The notes under the pieces are model-generated. The model searched no databases. It was not told the origin of the DNA and worked only from the letters and a program-made list of their open reading frames with translations. Positions 1 through 6,610 of a DNA stretch of 20,464 bases are shown here, piece by piece; the stretch's first letter is position 1, and each line of letters starts with the position of its first letter. This stretch comes from CBDTYW01 sp965364735 (lineage in GTDB: Bacteria > Actinomycetota > Nitriliruptoria > Nitriliruptorales > Nitriliruptoraceae). The stretch is from assembly GCA_965364735.1 (NCBI GenBank), contig CBDTYW010000030.1, positions 1-20,464 of the forward strand. Direction: 5' to 3'. The translations under genes were made by a program, and so were the position numbers.

Positions 1-388
1 CGTCGTCTGCACCGTCGACGGGGCAGCTCGACACGCGTCGCGGGCCGCAGCGCTCACGGCGGCCGGCGTCACCGTCATCGCCGTCGACGACGTCGCGGGT
101 CGCGTCGACCTGCGGGCGGCCATGGAGGCGCTGGGCGCTCGCGGGATCCGATCGGTCTACGCGGAGCCGGGCCCGACGCTGGGCTCGGCCCTGCTCAAGG
201 CCGGCCTCGTCGACGTGGTCCGGCTGCACGTCGGGGGTGGGGCCGGGCTCACGCGTGCGGGCTGGACCGCTCCGCTGGACGTCTCCGCCCTGACGCTGCG
301 CGCCACGCACCGCCTGGGCACGGACCGCGAGTGGGTCTACGTCGCGTCGCTGGGAATCGCCGCCGGGGCGTCCGCCCCGGCAGACTGA
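1..388 (+). CDS. ribD: RibD, C-terminal reductase domain (5' end outside window)
   Basis: This is the 3' end of a gene already open at base 2, giving about 128 residues before the TGA at 386-388. The visible part matches the C-terminal RibD reductase domain. It has alternating beta strands (VTVIAVDD), a GRVDLRAAMEALGARG helix region and the substrate-binding stretch VYAEPGPTLGSALLKAGLVD, close to the family's usual EGGPTL-type loop. In the family this domain reduces the ribosylamino-pyrimidine to the ribitylamino form in the cytoplasm, after the N-terminal deaminase domain, which is not in the window. The product feeds RibH and, in organisms that make it, deazaflavin F420. Its position just upstream of ribE, ribBA and ribH supports the call. 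An orphan RibD-like reductase without the deaminase domain cannot be excluded. Confidence 0.85.
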   Translation, partial: VVCTVDGAARHASRAAALTAAGVTVIAVDDVAGRVDLRAAMEALGARGIRSVYAEPGPTLGSALLKAGLVDVVRLHVGGGAGLTRAGWTAPLDVSALTLRATHRLGTDREWVYVASLGIAAGASAPAD

Positions 389-416
389 CCGCGACCAGAC
401 CCGCGACGGAGCGTTC

Positions 417-1049
417 ATGTTCACCGGCATCATCGAAGAGCTCGGCGAGGTCGTCGGGCTCGACAACCAGGGCACGCATGCGCGCCTCGTCATCCACTCG
501 CCGATGGTCGTCAGCGACGCGGCGATCGGCGACTCGATCGCGGTCAACGGCTGCTGTCTGACGGTCGAGGAGCACGTCCGCGACGCTGACGGGACGCTCG
601 TGGGCTGGGCGGCCGACCTCATCGACACGACGATGAGCACCACCTCGCTCGGTGGTCTCACGGTGGGAGCGACGGTCAACCTCGAACGCGCCATGGCGTC
701 GGGCCAGCGGTTCGGCGGACACATGGTCCAGGGGCACGTCGACGGCGTCGGCGAGATCGTGGGCCGTGAGGAGCAGCCGGGCACCGTCTTCCTGACGGTC
801 CGCGCACCCGATCACCTGCTCCGCTACCTGGTCGACAAGGGCTCCGTCACCATGGAGGGCACGAGCCTCACGGTGGCGTCGGTCGACGGGGACACGTTCC
901 GCGTCGGCCTGATCCCGCACACGTTGGAGGTCACGGTGTTCGGCACACGCGGCGTCGGCGACCGCGTGAACCTCGAGGTCGACGTCATCGCGAAGTACGT
1001 CGAGCGGCTCCTCGCGGCGGGCGTCCAGACGCCGTACTCGCCGAGCTGA
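417..1049 (+). CDS. ribE: Riboflavin synthase, alpha chain
   Basis: The 210-residue product has the two tandem lumazine-binding repeats of riboflavin synthase, which dismutates two 6,7-dimethyl-8-ribityllumazine molecules into riboflavin and the ribitylaminouracil. Repeat 1 opens with the hallmark MFTGIIEELGEV and carries GDSIAVNGCCLTV (38-50). Repeat 2 begins near residue 98 with GGHMVQGHVDGVG and has KGSVTMEGTSLTVASV and GLIPHTLEVTVFG. Length is typical of the family (about 200). The ATG has GGAG at 408-411, five bases upstream. It lies 28 bases after ribD and is probably co-transcribed with it. The second Cys in NGCCLTV sits where Val is common, and I attach no function to it. Confidence 0.97.
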   Translation: MFTGIIEELGEVVGLDNQGTHARLVIHSPMVVSDAAIGDSIAVNGCCLTVEEHVRDADGTLVGWAADLIDTTMSTTSLGGLTVGATVNLERAMASGQRFGGHMVQGHVDGVGEIVGREEQPGTVFLTVRAPDHLLRYLVDKGSVTMEGTSLTVASVDGDTFRVGLIPHTLEVTVFGTRGVGDRVNLEVDVIAKYVERLLAAGVQTPYSPS

Positions 1050-1148
1050 GCGCGCGGCCTGCTCGCGTGGACTGGCCTCAGCGCCCGCGGGCCGCGACAC
1101 TGTCATCGACGGCCCACCGCGGCTGATCGCCTCATCGCAGGAGCTTGC

Positions 1149-2669
1149 ATGCCCATCGCCGACGTGACCGACGTCATCGCAGCCATCGCCGCTGGCGAGA
1201 TCGTGATCGTCGTGGACGACGAGGACCGCGAGAACGAAGGGGACTTCATCATCGCGGCCGACGCCGTGACCGAGGCGCAGATGGCCTTCATCATCAACCA
1301 CTCGTCGGGCTACGTCTGCGTACCGATGCTGGGCTCGGACCTCGACCGCCTCGAGCTGCCGCTGATGGTCGTCGACAACGAGGACTCCCTCCGCACGGCC
1401 TACACGATCTCCTGCGACGCGGCCGAAGGCGTGTCGACGGGGATCAGCGCGGCCGACCGGGCACGCACGATCAACCTGCTCGCCGACGACGCCTCGACGC
1501 CGGCCACGCTGGTCCGCCCGGGCCACGTCATCCCGCTGCGCTACAAGCCGGGCGGCGTGCTGCGTCGGCCCGGACACACCGAAGCCTCCGTCGACCTCGC
1601 CATCCTCGGCGGACGCCGACCGGCTGCGGCGATCTGCGAGGTCGTCAACAACGACGGCACGATGGCGCGGCTCGCTGACCTCGAGGTGCTGGCGGAGGAG
1701 CACGGCCTGCTGATCGGCACGATCGCTGACCTCGTCACACACCGGCGAGCGACCGAGGAGACGATCGTCGAGCGCGTCGCCGACGCGGCCGTCCCGACGC
1801 CGTACGGCGAGTGGCGCATGATCGGGTACCGCTCGCTCGTCGATGGTGAGGAGCAGGTCGCGATGGTGCACGGCGACCTGGCCGCGGCCGGTGACGATCT
1901 GCTCGTGCGCCTGCACTCGGAGTGCCTCACGGGCGACGTGTTCGGCTCGGCTCGCTGCGACTGCGGGGCGCAGCTGGACCTCGCGATGGCACGCATCGCC
2001 GACGCCGGGGCAGGGGTCATCGTCTACCTGCGAGGCCACGAAGGCCGGGGGATCGGCCTGCTCCAGAAGCTGCGCGCCTACGAGCTCCAGGACGCCGGCG
2101 CGGACACGGTCGAGGCGAACGAACGCCTCGGTCTTCCCGTCGACTCTCGCGACTACGGGATCGGCGCCATGATCCTCGCCGACCTCGGCGTCCACACGAT
2201 CCGCCTGATGACCAACAACCCCGAGAAGCCTGCGGCTCTGCACGGCTTCGGGATCTCGGTTTCCGAGCGCGTTCCGCTCCAGATCGCGACGACCGACTTC
2301 AACCGCTTCTACCTGCAGACCAAGCGCGACCGGATGGGCCACCTCCTGGACGAGGACGCCCCGTCGGGCGAGGGCATCGCCGCCTCCAACCACGTCGGCG
2401 ACATCGCCGGACAGCGCACCACGGCGCCGGCCGTCGTCGAGCGCTCCGGCGGGGCGTTCGCGGTCCCTGAGGGCCGGGGGACAGGCTCCGTGCTGTCGCC
2501 GCTGCCCGGCGACGGAGGCCATGTCGCCACCGAACGTCCGCGGCGCGCCCCGGCGAGCGGGGACCAGGGACCGAGCGGGCTCGCGATGCCGCGCCGCATC
2601 GTCCCGCCGCCGAAGGAGGTCTTCGGCGACCGCGAGCCCGAGGGGCTCAGCATGGGCCGACCCGCCTGA
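1149..2669 (+). CDS. ribBA: Bifunctional DHBP synthase / GTP cyclohydrolase II with long C-terminal tail
   Basis: This 506-residue fusion supplies both precursors for riboflavin synthesis. Residues 1-205 are 3,4-dihydroxy-2-butanone-4-phosphate synthase, with the acidic loop VDDEDRENEGD (22-32), LVRPGHVIPL (121-130) and RPGHTEASVDL, where H143 is the expected metal ligand. Residues about 215-400 are GTP cyclohydrolase II, with HSECLTGDVFGSARCDCGAQ supplying the zinc cysteines C259, C270 and C272, then RGHEGRGIGLLQKLRAYELQ and DYGIGAMILADLG. Typical RibBA proteins end near residue 400-425. This one continues for about 100 low-complexity residues rich in G, P, A, R and S. AGGAG at 1139-1143 precedes the ATG by five bases. 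The 99-base gap after ribE holds no clear structure. Confidence 0.97.
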   Translation: MPIADVTDVIAAIAAGEIVIVVDDEDRENEGDFIIAADAVTEAQMAFIINHSSGYVCVPMLGSDLDRLELPLMVVDNEDSLRTAYTISCDAAEGVSTGISAADRARTINLLADDASTPATLVRPGHVIPLRYKPGGVLRRPGHTEASVDLAILGGRRPAAAICEVVNNDGTMARLADLEVLAEEHGLLIGTIADLVTHRRATEETIVERVADAAVPTPYGEWRMIGYRSLVDGEEQVAMVHGDLAAAGDDLLVRLHSECLTGDVFGSARCDCGAQLDLAMARIADAGAGVIVYLRGHEGRGIGLLQKLRAYELQDAGADTVEANERLGLPVDSRDYGIGAMILADLGVHTIRLMTNNPEKPAALHGFGISVSERVPLQIATTDFNRFYLQTKRDRMGHLLDEDAPSGEGIAASNHVGDIAGQRTTAPAVVERSGGAFAVPEGRGTGSVLSPLPGDGGHVATERPRRAPASGDQGPSGLAMPRRIVPPPKEVFGDREPEGLSMGRPA

Positions 2670-2744
2670 GCAGGCGCCCCGCTGCGACCGACTCGCCCGG
2701 TCTGGCATCATCACCCACCTCACGACCATGACCAAGGAACGACC

Positions 2745-3215
2745 ATGGACCAGCACGTGACCCACACCGGCCGGATCGACGCCTCCGGTCTGCGCATCGG
2801 CATCGTCGCCGCACGCTTCAACGAGGCCGTCGTCGAGCGCCTCGTGAGCGGGGCGGTCGACACGTTGGTCCGTCACGGCGCGATCCCGGGCGACGTCCAC
2901 GTCGCGTGGGTGCCGGGAGCGTTCGAGCTCCCCGTGGTGCTGCGCCGCATGGCCGAGTCCGGCCGCTACGACGCCCTGGTCACCTTGGGCGCGGTCGTGC
3001 GCGGCTCCACGCCCCACTTCGACTACGTCGCCGGCGAGGCCGCGTCCGGGTGTGCCGCGGTGGCTCGCGAGACCGGCCTACCGGTCGCCTTCGGCGTGCT
3101 CACGACCGACACGTGGGATCAGGCGGTCGAGCGCGCCGGTGGGAAGCTCGGCAACAAGGGCGCTGAGGCGGCCCTGACCGCGGTGGAGACCGCGAACCTG
3201 CTCAAGGATCTCTGA
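2745..3215 (+). CDS. ribH: 6,7-dimethyl-8-ribityllumazine synthase
   Basis: The 156-residue product condenses the ribitylaminouracil with dihydroxybutanone phosphate, and its product is used by RibE. Landmarks are GIVAARFNEAVVERL (the aromatic ring-stacking loop), WVPGAFELPVVLRRM, GAVVRGSTPHFDYVAGEA with the catalytic-site His, FGVLTTDTWDQAVERAGGK and GNKGAEAA near the C-terminus. Length is normal. The family usually assembles into pentamers or 60-subunit shells. AAGGA at 2734-2738 precedes the ATG at 2745. An ATG at 2728 is in another frame. The 75-base gap after ribBA contains a weak extended -10-like TGGCATCAT (2703-2711), so a secondary promoter is possible but unproven. Confidence 0.97.
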   Translation: MDQHVTHTGRIDASGLRIGIVAARFNEAVVERLVSGAVDTLVRHGAIPGDVHVAWVPGAFELPVVLRRMAESGRYDALVTLGAVVRGSTPHFDYVAGEAASGCAAVARETGLPVAFGVLTTDTWDQAVERAGGKLGNKGAEAALTAVETANLLKDL

Positions 3216-3232
3216 GCCAGCACCGCGAGGTT

Positions 3233-3253
3233 CCGCCTGCGAGTGCAGGCCGG
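3233..3253 (+). terminator. Short hairpin after ribH, weak terminator candidate
   Basis: GCCTGC (3235-3240) and GCAGGC (3245-3250) form a perfect 6-bp stem around a GAGT loop. Two further C-G pairs are possible with one bulged base. It lies 20 bases after the ribH stop, but no T-run follows, so termination would be inefficient or Rho-dependent. The sequence TATCCT at 3255-3260 immediately after could be a -10 element for the next gene. Confidence 0.3.
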
Positions 3254-3300
3254 TTATCCTCACGTCACCCCGTCCAGTCCTGTCGTAGAGGCCTGCGTCC

Positions 3301-3585
3301 ATGCGCCGTCGTCGTTTGCTCCTGATGTCCACCTTCGCTGGCCTGTGGCTCCTCGGCGCTGCCCCGGCCATGGCCACGGACGCCCCGGCGGACGACCATG
3401 CCGAGGAGACCGCGGTCGACGACCACGCGGACGAGGAGATGGCGGATGACGACCACTCCGAGGACGATGGCGGAGCCGGCACCACGGGCGCCGCTGCAGC
3501 CGCGCTCGCGGGCATCGGGCTGGGCATCTTCGGATTCGCGTGGTCCGAAGCTGGCGCCGGCGACTACCCGAGCGACCATCACTGA
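3301..3585 (+). CDS. Small membrane protein with acidic DDH repeats
   Basis: I do not recognise this 94-residue protein. Residues 1-25 look like a Sec signal peptide (RRRR, a hydrophobic core, then the AMA|TD cleavage motif). Residues 26-60 are strongly acidic with three DDH motifs (31-33, 40-42, 50-52) about 9-10 residues apart. Residues 62-80 (TGAAAAALAGIGLGIFGFA) form one probable transmembrane helix. The tail WSEAGAGDYPSDHH ends in two histidines. If processed, most of the mature protein would be an extracytoplasmic acidic loop, possibly binding metal ions; this is inference from composition. The start has only a weak AGAGG upstream (3287-3291). Its stop shares one base with the next start (TGATG), suggesting coupled translation with the DUF1844-like gene. 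Confidence 0.75.
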   Translation: MRRRRLLLMSTFAGLWLLGAAPAMATDAPADDHAEETAVDDHADEEMADDDHSEDDGGAGTTGAAAAALAGIGLGIFGFAWSEAGAGDYPSDHH

Positions 3586-4088
3586 TGTCGAACATGGACA
3601 ACGCAGGGTTCGACCCGTCCATGGCCGCCGATCTCGGCAGCCAGCGTGAGCCGTCGCAGGAAGAGGTGCGTCAGTACCTCGCGCAGCTCCGCGCGGCCCC
3701 GATCACCGCGATCGTCGCCCAGACGCTCCAGACCGCGCTCGACGCCGTCCAGGTCAAGATGGGCCGCAAGGACGGTCGGATGCTCATCGACATGATCACC
3801 GCGATCCGCGATGACTTCGGCGCCTACCTCGACCCGGAGTTCACCACGCAGCTCGACGAGGTCCTGCCGCAGCTCCAGATGGGGCAGGTCGAGGCCGAAG
3901 GGCAGATCCGTGAGGCGCTGGCCGCCGGACAGTGGTCCGAGTCCGACGACCCGAACGATCTCGTCGAGTACCCGGCGTCCGCGGACGAAGACGGCGACGA
4001 CGCCGATTCCTCGGCGAAGCCCGCTCCCAAGCCCGCAGCGGCACCGCCACCGTCCGCCGCATCGCGTCTGTGGGTGCCGGGTCGCTGA
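3585..4088 (+). CDS. DUF1844-like protein upstream of infC
   Basis: The ATG at 3585 overlaps the preceding TGA in TGATG, which favours this start over an upstream in-frame ATG at 3540. An ATG at 3594 is also possible. The 167-residue product has a helical core (about 20-110) containing RQYLAQLRAAPITAIVAQTL and KMGRKDGRMLIDMITAI. The tail from about 125 is acidic, then Pro/Ala-rich, ending in RLWVPGR. Actinobacteria commonly carry a DUF1844 protein just upstream of infC, and the pattern of a short hydrophobic helix, LG/MG turn and second helix fits that family. The match rests on position and pattern, not an alignment. DUF1844 has no established function that I know. No signal peptide or membrane segment is seen. 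Confidence 0.7.
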   Translation: MSNMDNAGFDPSMAADLGSQREPSQEEVRQYLAQLRAAPITAIVAQTLQTALDAVQVKMGRKDGRMLIDMITAIRDDFGAYLDPEFTTQLDEVLPQLQMGQVEAEGQIREALAAGQWSESDDPNDLVEYPASADEDGDDADSSAKPAPKPAAAPPPSAASRLWVPGR

Positions 4089-4100
4089 ACCGGCATCTGC

Positions 4101-4109
4101 TGCTACGCT
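4101..4109 (+). promoter_or_regulatory. Extended -10 promoter candidate for the infC operon
   Basis: TGCTACGCT reads as an extended -10 (TG, one base, TANNNT) starting 13 bases after the DUF1844-like stop. No convincing -35 lies 16-18 bases upstream, which is tolerable for an extended -10 promoter. Transcription from here would give a leader of more than 200 bases before infC. A rival promoter is TTGACG at 4261-4266 with CATGCT at 4284-4289, a 17-base spacer. Confidence 0.4.
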
Positions 4110-4120
4110 CTCTCACGACA

Positions 4121-4236
4121 ACTTCACACGAAGTGACCGGCGCCCCATGCCGGTCCACCCGACAGGTCTCACCTGACCGGGTCCCGGGGACTTCACCGAC
4201 GTCGCGTCCGCGCAGCCTCGGCGAAGCCTCGTGACC
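4121..4236 (+). promoter_or_regulatory. Structured 5' leader of infC-rpmI-rplT
   Basis: This gene-free stretch contains several small hairpins in a row. ACTTC/GAAGT (4121-4125 with 4130-4134) is followed by ACCGGC/GCCGGT (4136-4141 with 4149-4154, 7-base loop) and CAGGT/ACCTG (4163-4167 with 4171-4175). The last pair repeats the sequences at the tip of the strong hairpin at 4237-4260, so alternative pairings are possible. This is the layout expected of a leader that switches between two folds. A role in autoregulation by IF3, L20 or L35 is inference from other bacteria. Confidence 0.45.
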
Positions 4237-4271
4237 ACGGCGACCTGCACAGGTCGCCGTTTGACGTTGTC
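4237..4271 (+). terminator. Strong hairpin followed by T-rich stretch, attenuator candidate
   Basis: Bases 4237-4247 and 4250-4260 are perfectly complementary over 11 bp, the tip relaxing to a 4-6 base loop. They are followed by TTGACGTTGT, T-rich for this genome. It resembles an intrinsic terminator lying between the DUF1844-like gene and infC. It could end upstream transcription, or act as an attenuator in the infC leader. It argues against an infC start at the GTG at 4231, because the stem would then be coding. Confidence 0.5.
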
Positions 4272-4329
4272 CGGGCCGTTCACCATGCTCGGCCCGCACC
4301 ACACCAGCCACTCCACGAAAGACACCAGC

Positions 4330-4980
4330 ATCGCCAGCCCATCACGTCGCGGAGACCAGCAGCAGGCCGAGAACACCGACGCGCGCACCAACGAGGACAT
4401 CCGTGTTCCTCGGGTTCGCCTGATCGCTGCTGACGGTGAGCAGGTCGGGATCGTCCAGCTCTCGAGCGCCCTGCGCGCTGCGCGAGACGCCGGCCTGGAC
4501 CTCGTCGAGGTCGCCCCGAACGCGGACCCGCCCGTCTGCCGTGTCATGGACTACGGCAAGCACAAGTACCAGCAGGCCCAGAAGGACAAGGACGCTCGGC
4601 GCAAGCAGAGCCAGATCGTGATCAAAGAGATCAAGATGCGTCCGAAGATCTCTTCGAACGACTACGGCACCAAGGCCGGCCACGTTCGACGCTTCCTCAA
4701 CGACGGAGCGAAGGTCAAGGCGACCATCATGTTCCGTGGCCGCGAGATGGCTCACACCGAGCTGGGCAAGGTCCTGCTGGACCGTCTCGCCGAGGACATG
4801 GAAGAGATCGCCATCGTCGAGGCCTATCCCAAGGTCGACGGCCGCAACATGCTGATGGTGCTCGCGCCGATCAAGAAGAAGGTCGCGCCGAAGGACGACG
4901 AGGGCGAAGCGGCTCCGGCCGAGGCTGCACCCGACGGCGCTGCGCCGGCCGCAGAGCCGGCCGCAGAACCGTCCGCCTGA
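4330..4980 (+). CDS. infC: Translation initiation factor IF-3, probable AUC start
   Basis: IF3 binds the 30S subunit, checks the start codon-initiator tRNA pair and prevents premature 50S joining. The N-domain begins at ARTNEDIRVPRVRL and includes LDLVEVAPNADPPVCRVMDY. A basic helical linker follows, then the C-domain with IKMRPKISSNDYGTKAGHVR and IMFRGREMAHTELG, ending about residue 184 in NMLMVLAPIKKK. The last 30 residues are an Ala/Pro/Glu tail. No ATG lies near the expected N-terminus. In frame there are GTG 4231, ATG 4285 and ATC 4330. I prefer ATC because infC often uses rare start codons and because GTG 4231 would run through the hairpin at 4237-4260. GAAAGA at 4317-4322 is a weak ribosome site. 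The gene call is firm but the start is uncertain. Confidence 0.93.
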   Translation: MASPSRRGDQQQAENTDARTNEDIRVPRVRLIAADGEQVGIVQLSSALRAARDAGLDLVEVAPNADPPVCRVMDYGKHKYQQAQKDKDARRKQSQIVIKEIKMRPKISSNDYGTKAGHVRRFLNDGAKVKATIMFRGREMAHTELGKVLLDRLAEDMEEIAIVEAYPKVDGRNMLMVLAPIKKKVAPKDDEGEAAPAEAAPDGAAPAAEPAAEPSA

Positions 4981-5068
4981 CCTTCACCCCTTCCGACCAC
5001 ACCACACCACCCCGCCCCCTCGCGGACGGGACGAGCTCGCTCGCCCCGCACGCCATCAGGAGTTCGCA

Positions 5069-5263
5069 ATGGCCAAGCAGAAGACCCACAGCGGTACCAA
5101 GGACCGCTTCCGCGTGACGAAGAACGGCAAGGTGCTCAGCCGTCAGAAGAACCGTCGTCACATCCTCGAGAAGAAGGCCGCTGCGCGCAAGCGTCGCCTC
5201 AAGGGCGACACCGTCCTGGCCCCGGGTGACGCCCGTCGCGTCAAGAAGCTCTTGAACATGTGA
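5069..5263 (+). CDS. rpmI: 50S ribosomal protein L35
   Basis: The 64-residue, very basic product has the L35 signature: MAKQKTHSGTKDRFRVTKNG, then KNRRHILEKKAAARKRRL and a C-terminal VKKLL. Length is exactly that expected for L35. AGGAG at 5058-5062 precedes the ATG by six bases. It lies 88 bases after infC and 109 bases before rplT, in the standard infC-rpmI-rplT order, and is presumably co-transcribed with them. The gap to rplT contains a 6-bp hairpin at 5293-5310. Confidence 0.97.
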   Translation: MAKQKTHSGTKDRFRVTKNGKVLSRQKNRRHILEKKAAARKRRLKGDTVLAPGDARRVKKLLNM

Positions 5264-5292
5264 GCCAACGGGTCGGCCCTCGCGTCGACCCT

Positions 5293-5310
5293 CGCCGCCC
5301 CATCGCGGCG
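5293..5310 (+). other. Small hairpin between rpmI and rplT
   Basis: CGCCGC (5293-5298) pairs with GCGGCG (5305-5310) across a 6-base loop. It is not followed by a T-run, so it is more likely a processing or stability element than a terminator. GC-rich DNA produces such stems by chance, so significance is low. Confidence 0.25.
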
Positions 5311-5372
5311 GCTCCTCCCGCACAACCACGCGTCACCGGAACCGGTCGGCGCAGATCACGAAGGACAACGTC

Positions 5373-5759
5373 ATGGCACGCGTCAAGCGCGGCGTACACG
5401 CCAAGAAGAGCCATCGGGCGGTCATGAACCGCGCGAAGGGCTTCCGAGGAGCCCGCAGCCGCCGGTTCAAGGTCGCCAAGGAAGCCGTTCAGCACGCCGA
5501 GCGGTACTCCTACCGCGACCGCCGTCGCCGCAAGGGTGACTTCCGTCGCCTGTGGATCTCCCGCATCAACGCTGCCGCCCGTATCGAGGGCCTCAGCTAC
5601 AGCCGCTTCATGCACGGGCTGAAGCTCGCCGAGATCGAGGTCGACCGCAAGAACCTCGCCGACCTCGCCGTCCGTGACGCGGCGGCCTTCGCGGCGCTCG
5701 TCGAGATCGCCAAGCAGGCGATCGCGGCGAAGCCGGTGGCCACGGCCGACGCGGCCTGA
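5373..5759 (+). CDS. rplT: 50S ribosomal protein L20
   Basis: The 128-residue product is L20, an early-binding 23S rRNA protein needed to assemble the large subunit. Its N-terminus MARVKRGVHAKKSHRAVMNR and the following KGFRGARSRRFKVAKEAV form the long basic arm. The globular part contains RRLWISRINAAARIEGLSYS and a C-terminal helix. The last ten residues (KPVATADAA) are a short unconserved tail. GAAGGA at 5360-5365 lies seven bases before the ATG. In several bacteria L20 represses its own operon through mRNA mimicry of its rRNA site. Whether that occurs here is not shown. Confidence 0.97.
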   Translation: MARVKRGVHAKKSHRAVMNRAKGFRGARSRRFKVAKEAVQHAERYSYRDRRRRKGDFRRLWISRINAAARIEGLSYSRFMHGLKLAEIEVDRKNLADLAVRDAAAFAALVEIAKQAIAAKPVATADAA

Positions 5760-5771
5760 GCCAGCACGCCT

Positions 5772-5808
5772 CGATGACGGTCGCCTGCGGGCGGCCGTCA
5801 TCGCGTTC
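5772..5808 (+). terminator. 14-bp hairpin after rplT, terminator or attenuator
   Basis: Bases 5772-5785 pair with 5790-5803 over 14 positions (one G-U wobble) around a TGCG tetraloop, followed by CGTTCTG. It starts 12 bases after the rplT stop. The T-run is poor but the stem is the strongest in the neighbourhood, so it probably ends or reduces transcription of the ribosomal operon. The methyltransferase begins only 28 bases later with no obvious promoter between, suggesting partial read-through. Confidence 0.6.
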
Positions 5809-5831
5809 TGACCGGATTCCAGGAGCTCAGC

Positions 5832-6599
5832 ATGGATGACCCGGAGATCACCTCCACGAAGAGCGCCCGCGTCCGCGCCGTGGTCGCCCTGCACCGACCG
5901 CGAGGCCGTCGCGACGCCGGGCGCTACCTCGTCGAGGGCCAGCACCCGGTCGCCGAGGCGTTCGCGGACGGCGTCGTCGAGGACATCTACGTGACCGCGG
6001 AGGGGCCGTGGGACATCGCCTGGAGCGACATCGCGACCTTCGTGTCGCCGCACGTGATGGCGAAGATGTCGGACGCCACGACGGCGCAGGGCGTCATCGC
6101 GGTGGCGCGCTGGAGCCCTGCGTCGCTCGACGACGTCGTCGGCCGCGGCTGGCTGCTCGTCTGCGAGAACATGGGTGACCCGGGCAACCTCGGCACGACG
6201 ATCCGGACCGCTGACGCGCTCGGCGCGGCCGGCGTCGTCGTCACCGCTGGCTCGGTCGACCCGACCAACCCGAAGGTCGTCCGTGCCTCGGCGGGCTCGC
6301 TCACGCATGTGCCGATCGTCACCGGCGTCACGGTCGAGGAGATCGCCGCGGCCTGCCGTGCTGCCGGCCAGCGACTCGTCGGTCTCGCCGGCGAGGGCGA
6401 GCAGGCGATCGACGCCGACGGGCTCCTGCGGGGACCGGTCGCGATCATCGCCGGGAGCGAGGCCCACGGGCTCTCGATGGAGGCACGCGCTGTCGTCGAC
6501 GCGCTCGCCCACGTCCCGCAGCCGGGACGCGCCGAGTCGCTCAACGTCGCCGCCGCCACCGCGATCGCGGCCTGGGTCGCGTCCCGCGCCAACCCCTGA
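5832..6599 (+). CDS. SpoU/TrmH-family RNA 2'-O-methyltransferase
   Basis: This 255-residue protein is a SPOUT methyltransferase that moves methyl from S-adenosylmethionine to a ribose 2'-hydroxyl of rRNA or tRNA. Residues 1-95 form the substrate-binding domain (YLVEGQHPVAEA, then SDATTAQGVIAVA). Residues 105-255 form the knotted catalytic domain with all three motifs: ENMGDPGNLGTTIRTADALG (112-131), IIAGSEAHGLS (205-215) and HVPQPGRAESLNVAAATAI (227-245). AGGAG at 5821-5825 is six bases before the ATG. A SpoU gene just after rplT is common in actinobacteria. It resembles RlmB and the thiostrepton-resistance-type enzymes, but the exact target nucleotide cannot be read from the sequence, so no symbol is given. 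Confidence 0.9.
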   Translation: MDDPEITSTKSARVRAVVALHRPRGRRDAGRYLVEGQHPVAEAFADGVVEDIYVTAEGPWDIAWSDIATFVSPHVMAKMSDATTAQGVIAVARWSPASLDDVVGRGWLLVCENMGDPGNLGTTIRTADALGAAGVVVTAGSVDPTNPKVVRASAGSLTHVPIVTGVTVEEIAAACRAAGQRLVGLAGEGEQAIDADGLLRGPVAIIAGSEAHGLSMEARAVVDALAHVPQPGRAESLNVAAATAIAAWVASRANP

Positions 6600-6610
6600 C
6601 GCATCCCCCC

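Noticed and set aside
1050..1148. FMN riboswitch in the rib cluster
   Set aside because: The gaps inside the rib cluster are too short and show no conserved FMN aptamer segments. Any riboswitch would lie before ribD, outside the window.
1145..1678. Arg-rich open frame overlapping the start of ribBA
   Set aside because: It is a shadow frame of ribBA with strongly biased R/G/H composition, and the ribBA frame carries all conserved motifs.
249..3017. Long antisense open frame (922 codons) across the riboflavin genes
   Set aside because: It is antisense to four well-recognised rib genes, is dominated by R, D, H and V codons as expected of a GC-rich shadow frame, and has no recognisable domain.
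3540..3584. Upstream ATG for the DUF1844-like gene
   Set aside because: It lies inside the small membrane protein gene and adds 15 arginine-rich shadow residues. The TGATG overlap start is better.
4231..4329. infC start at GTG 4231 or ATG 4285
   Set aside because: Residues before ATC 4330 do not resemble IF3, there is no ribosome site, and the GTG version would include a perfect 11-bp hairpin. Not fully excluded.
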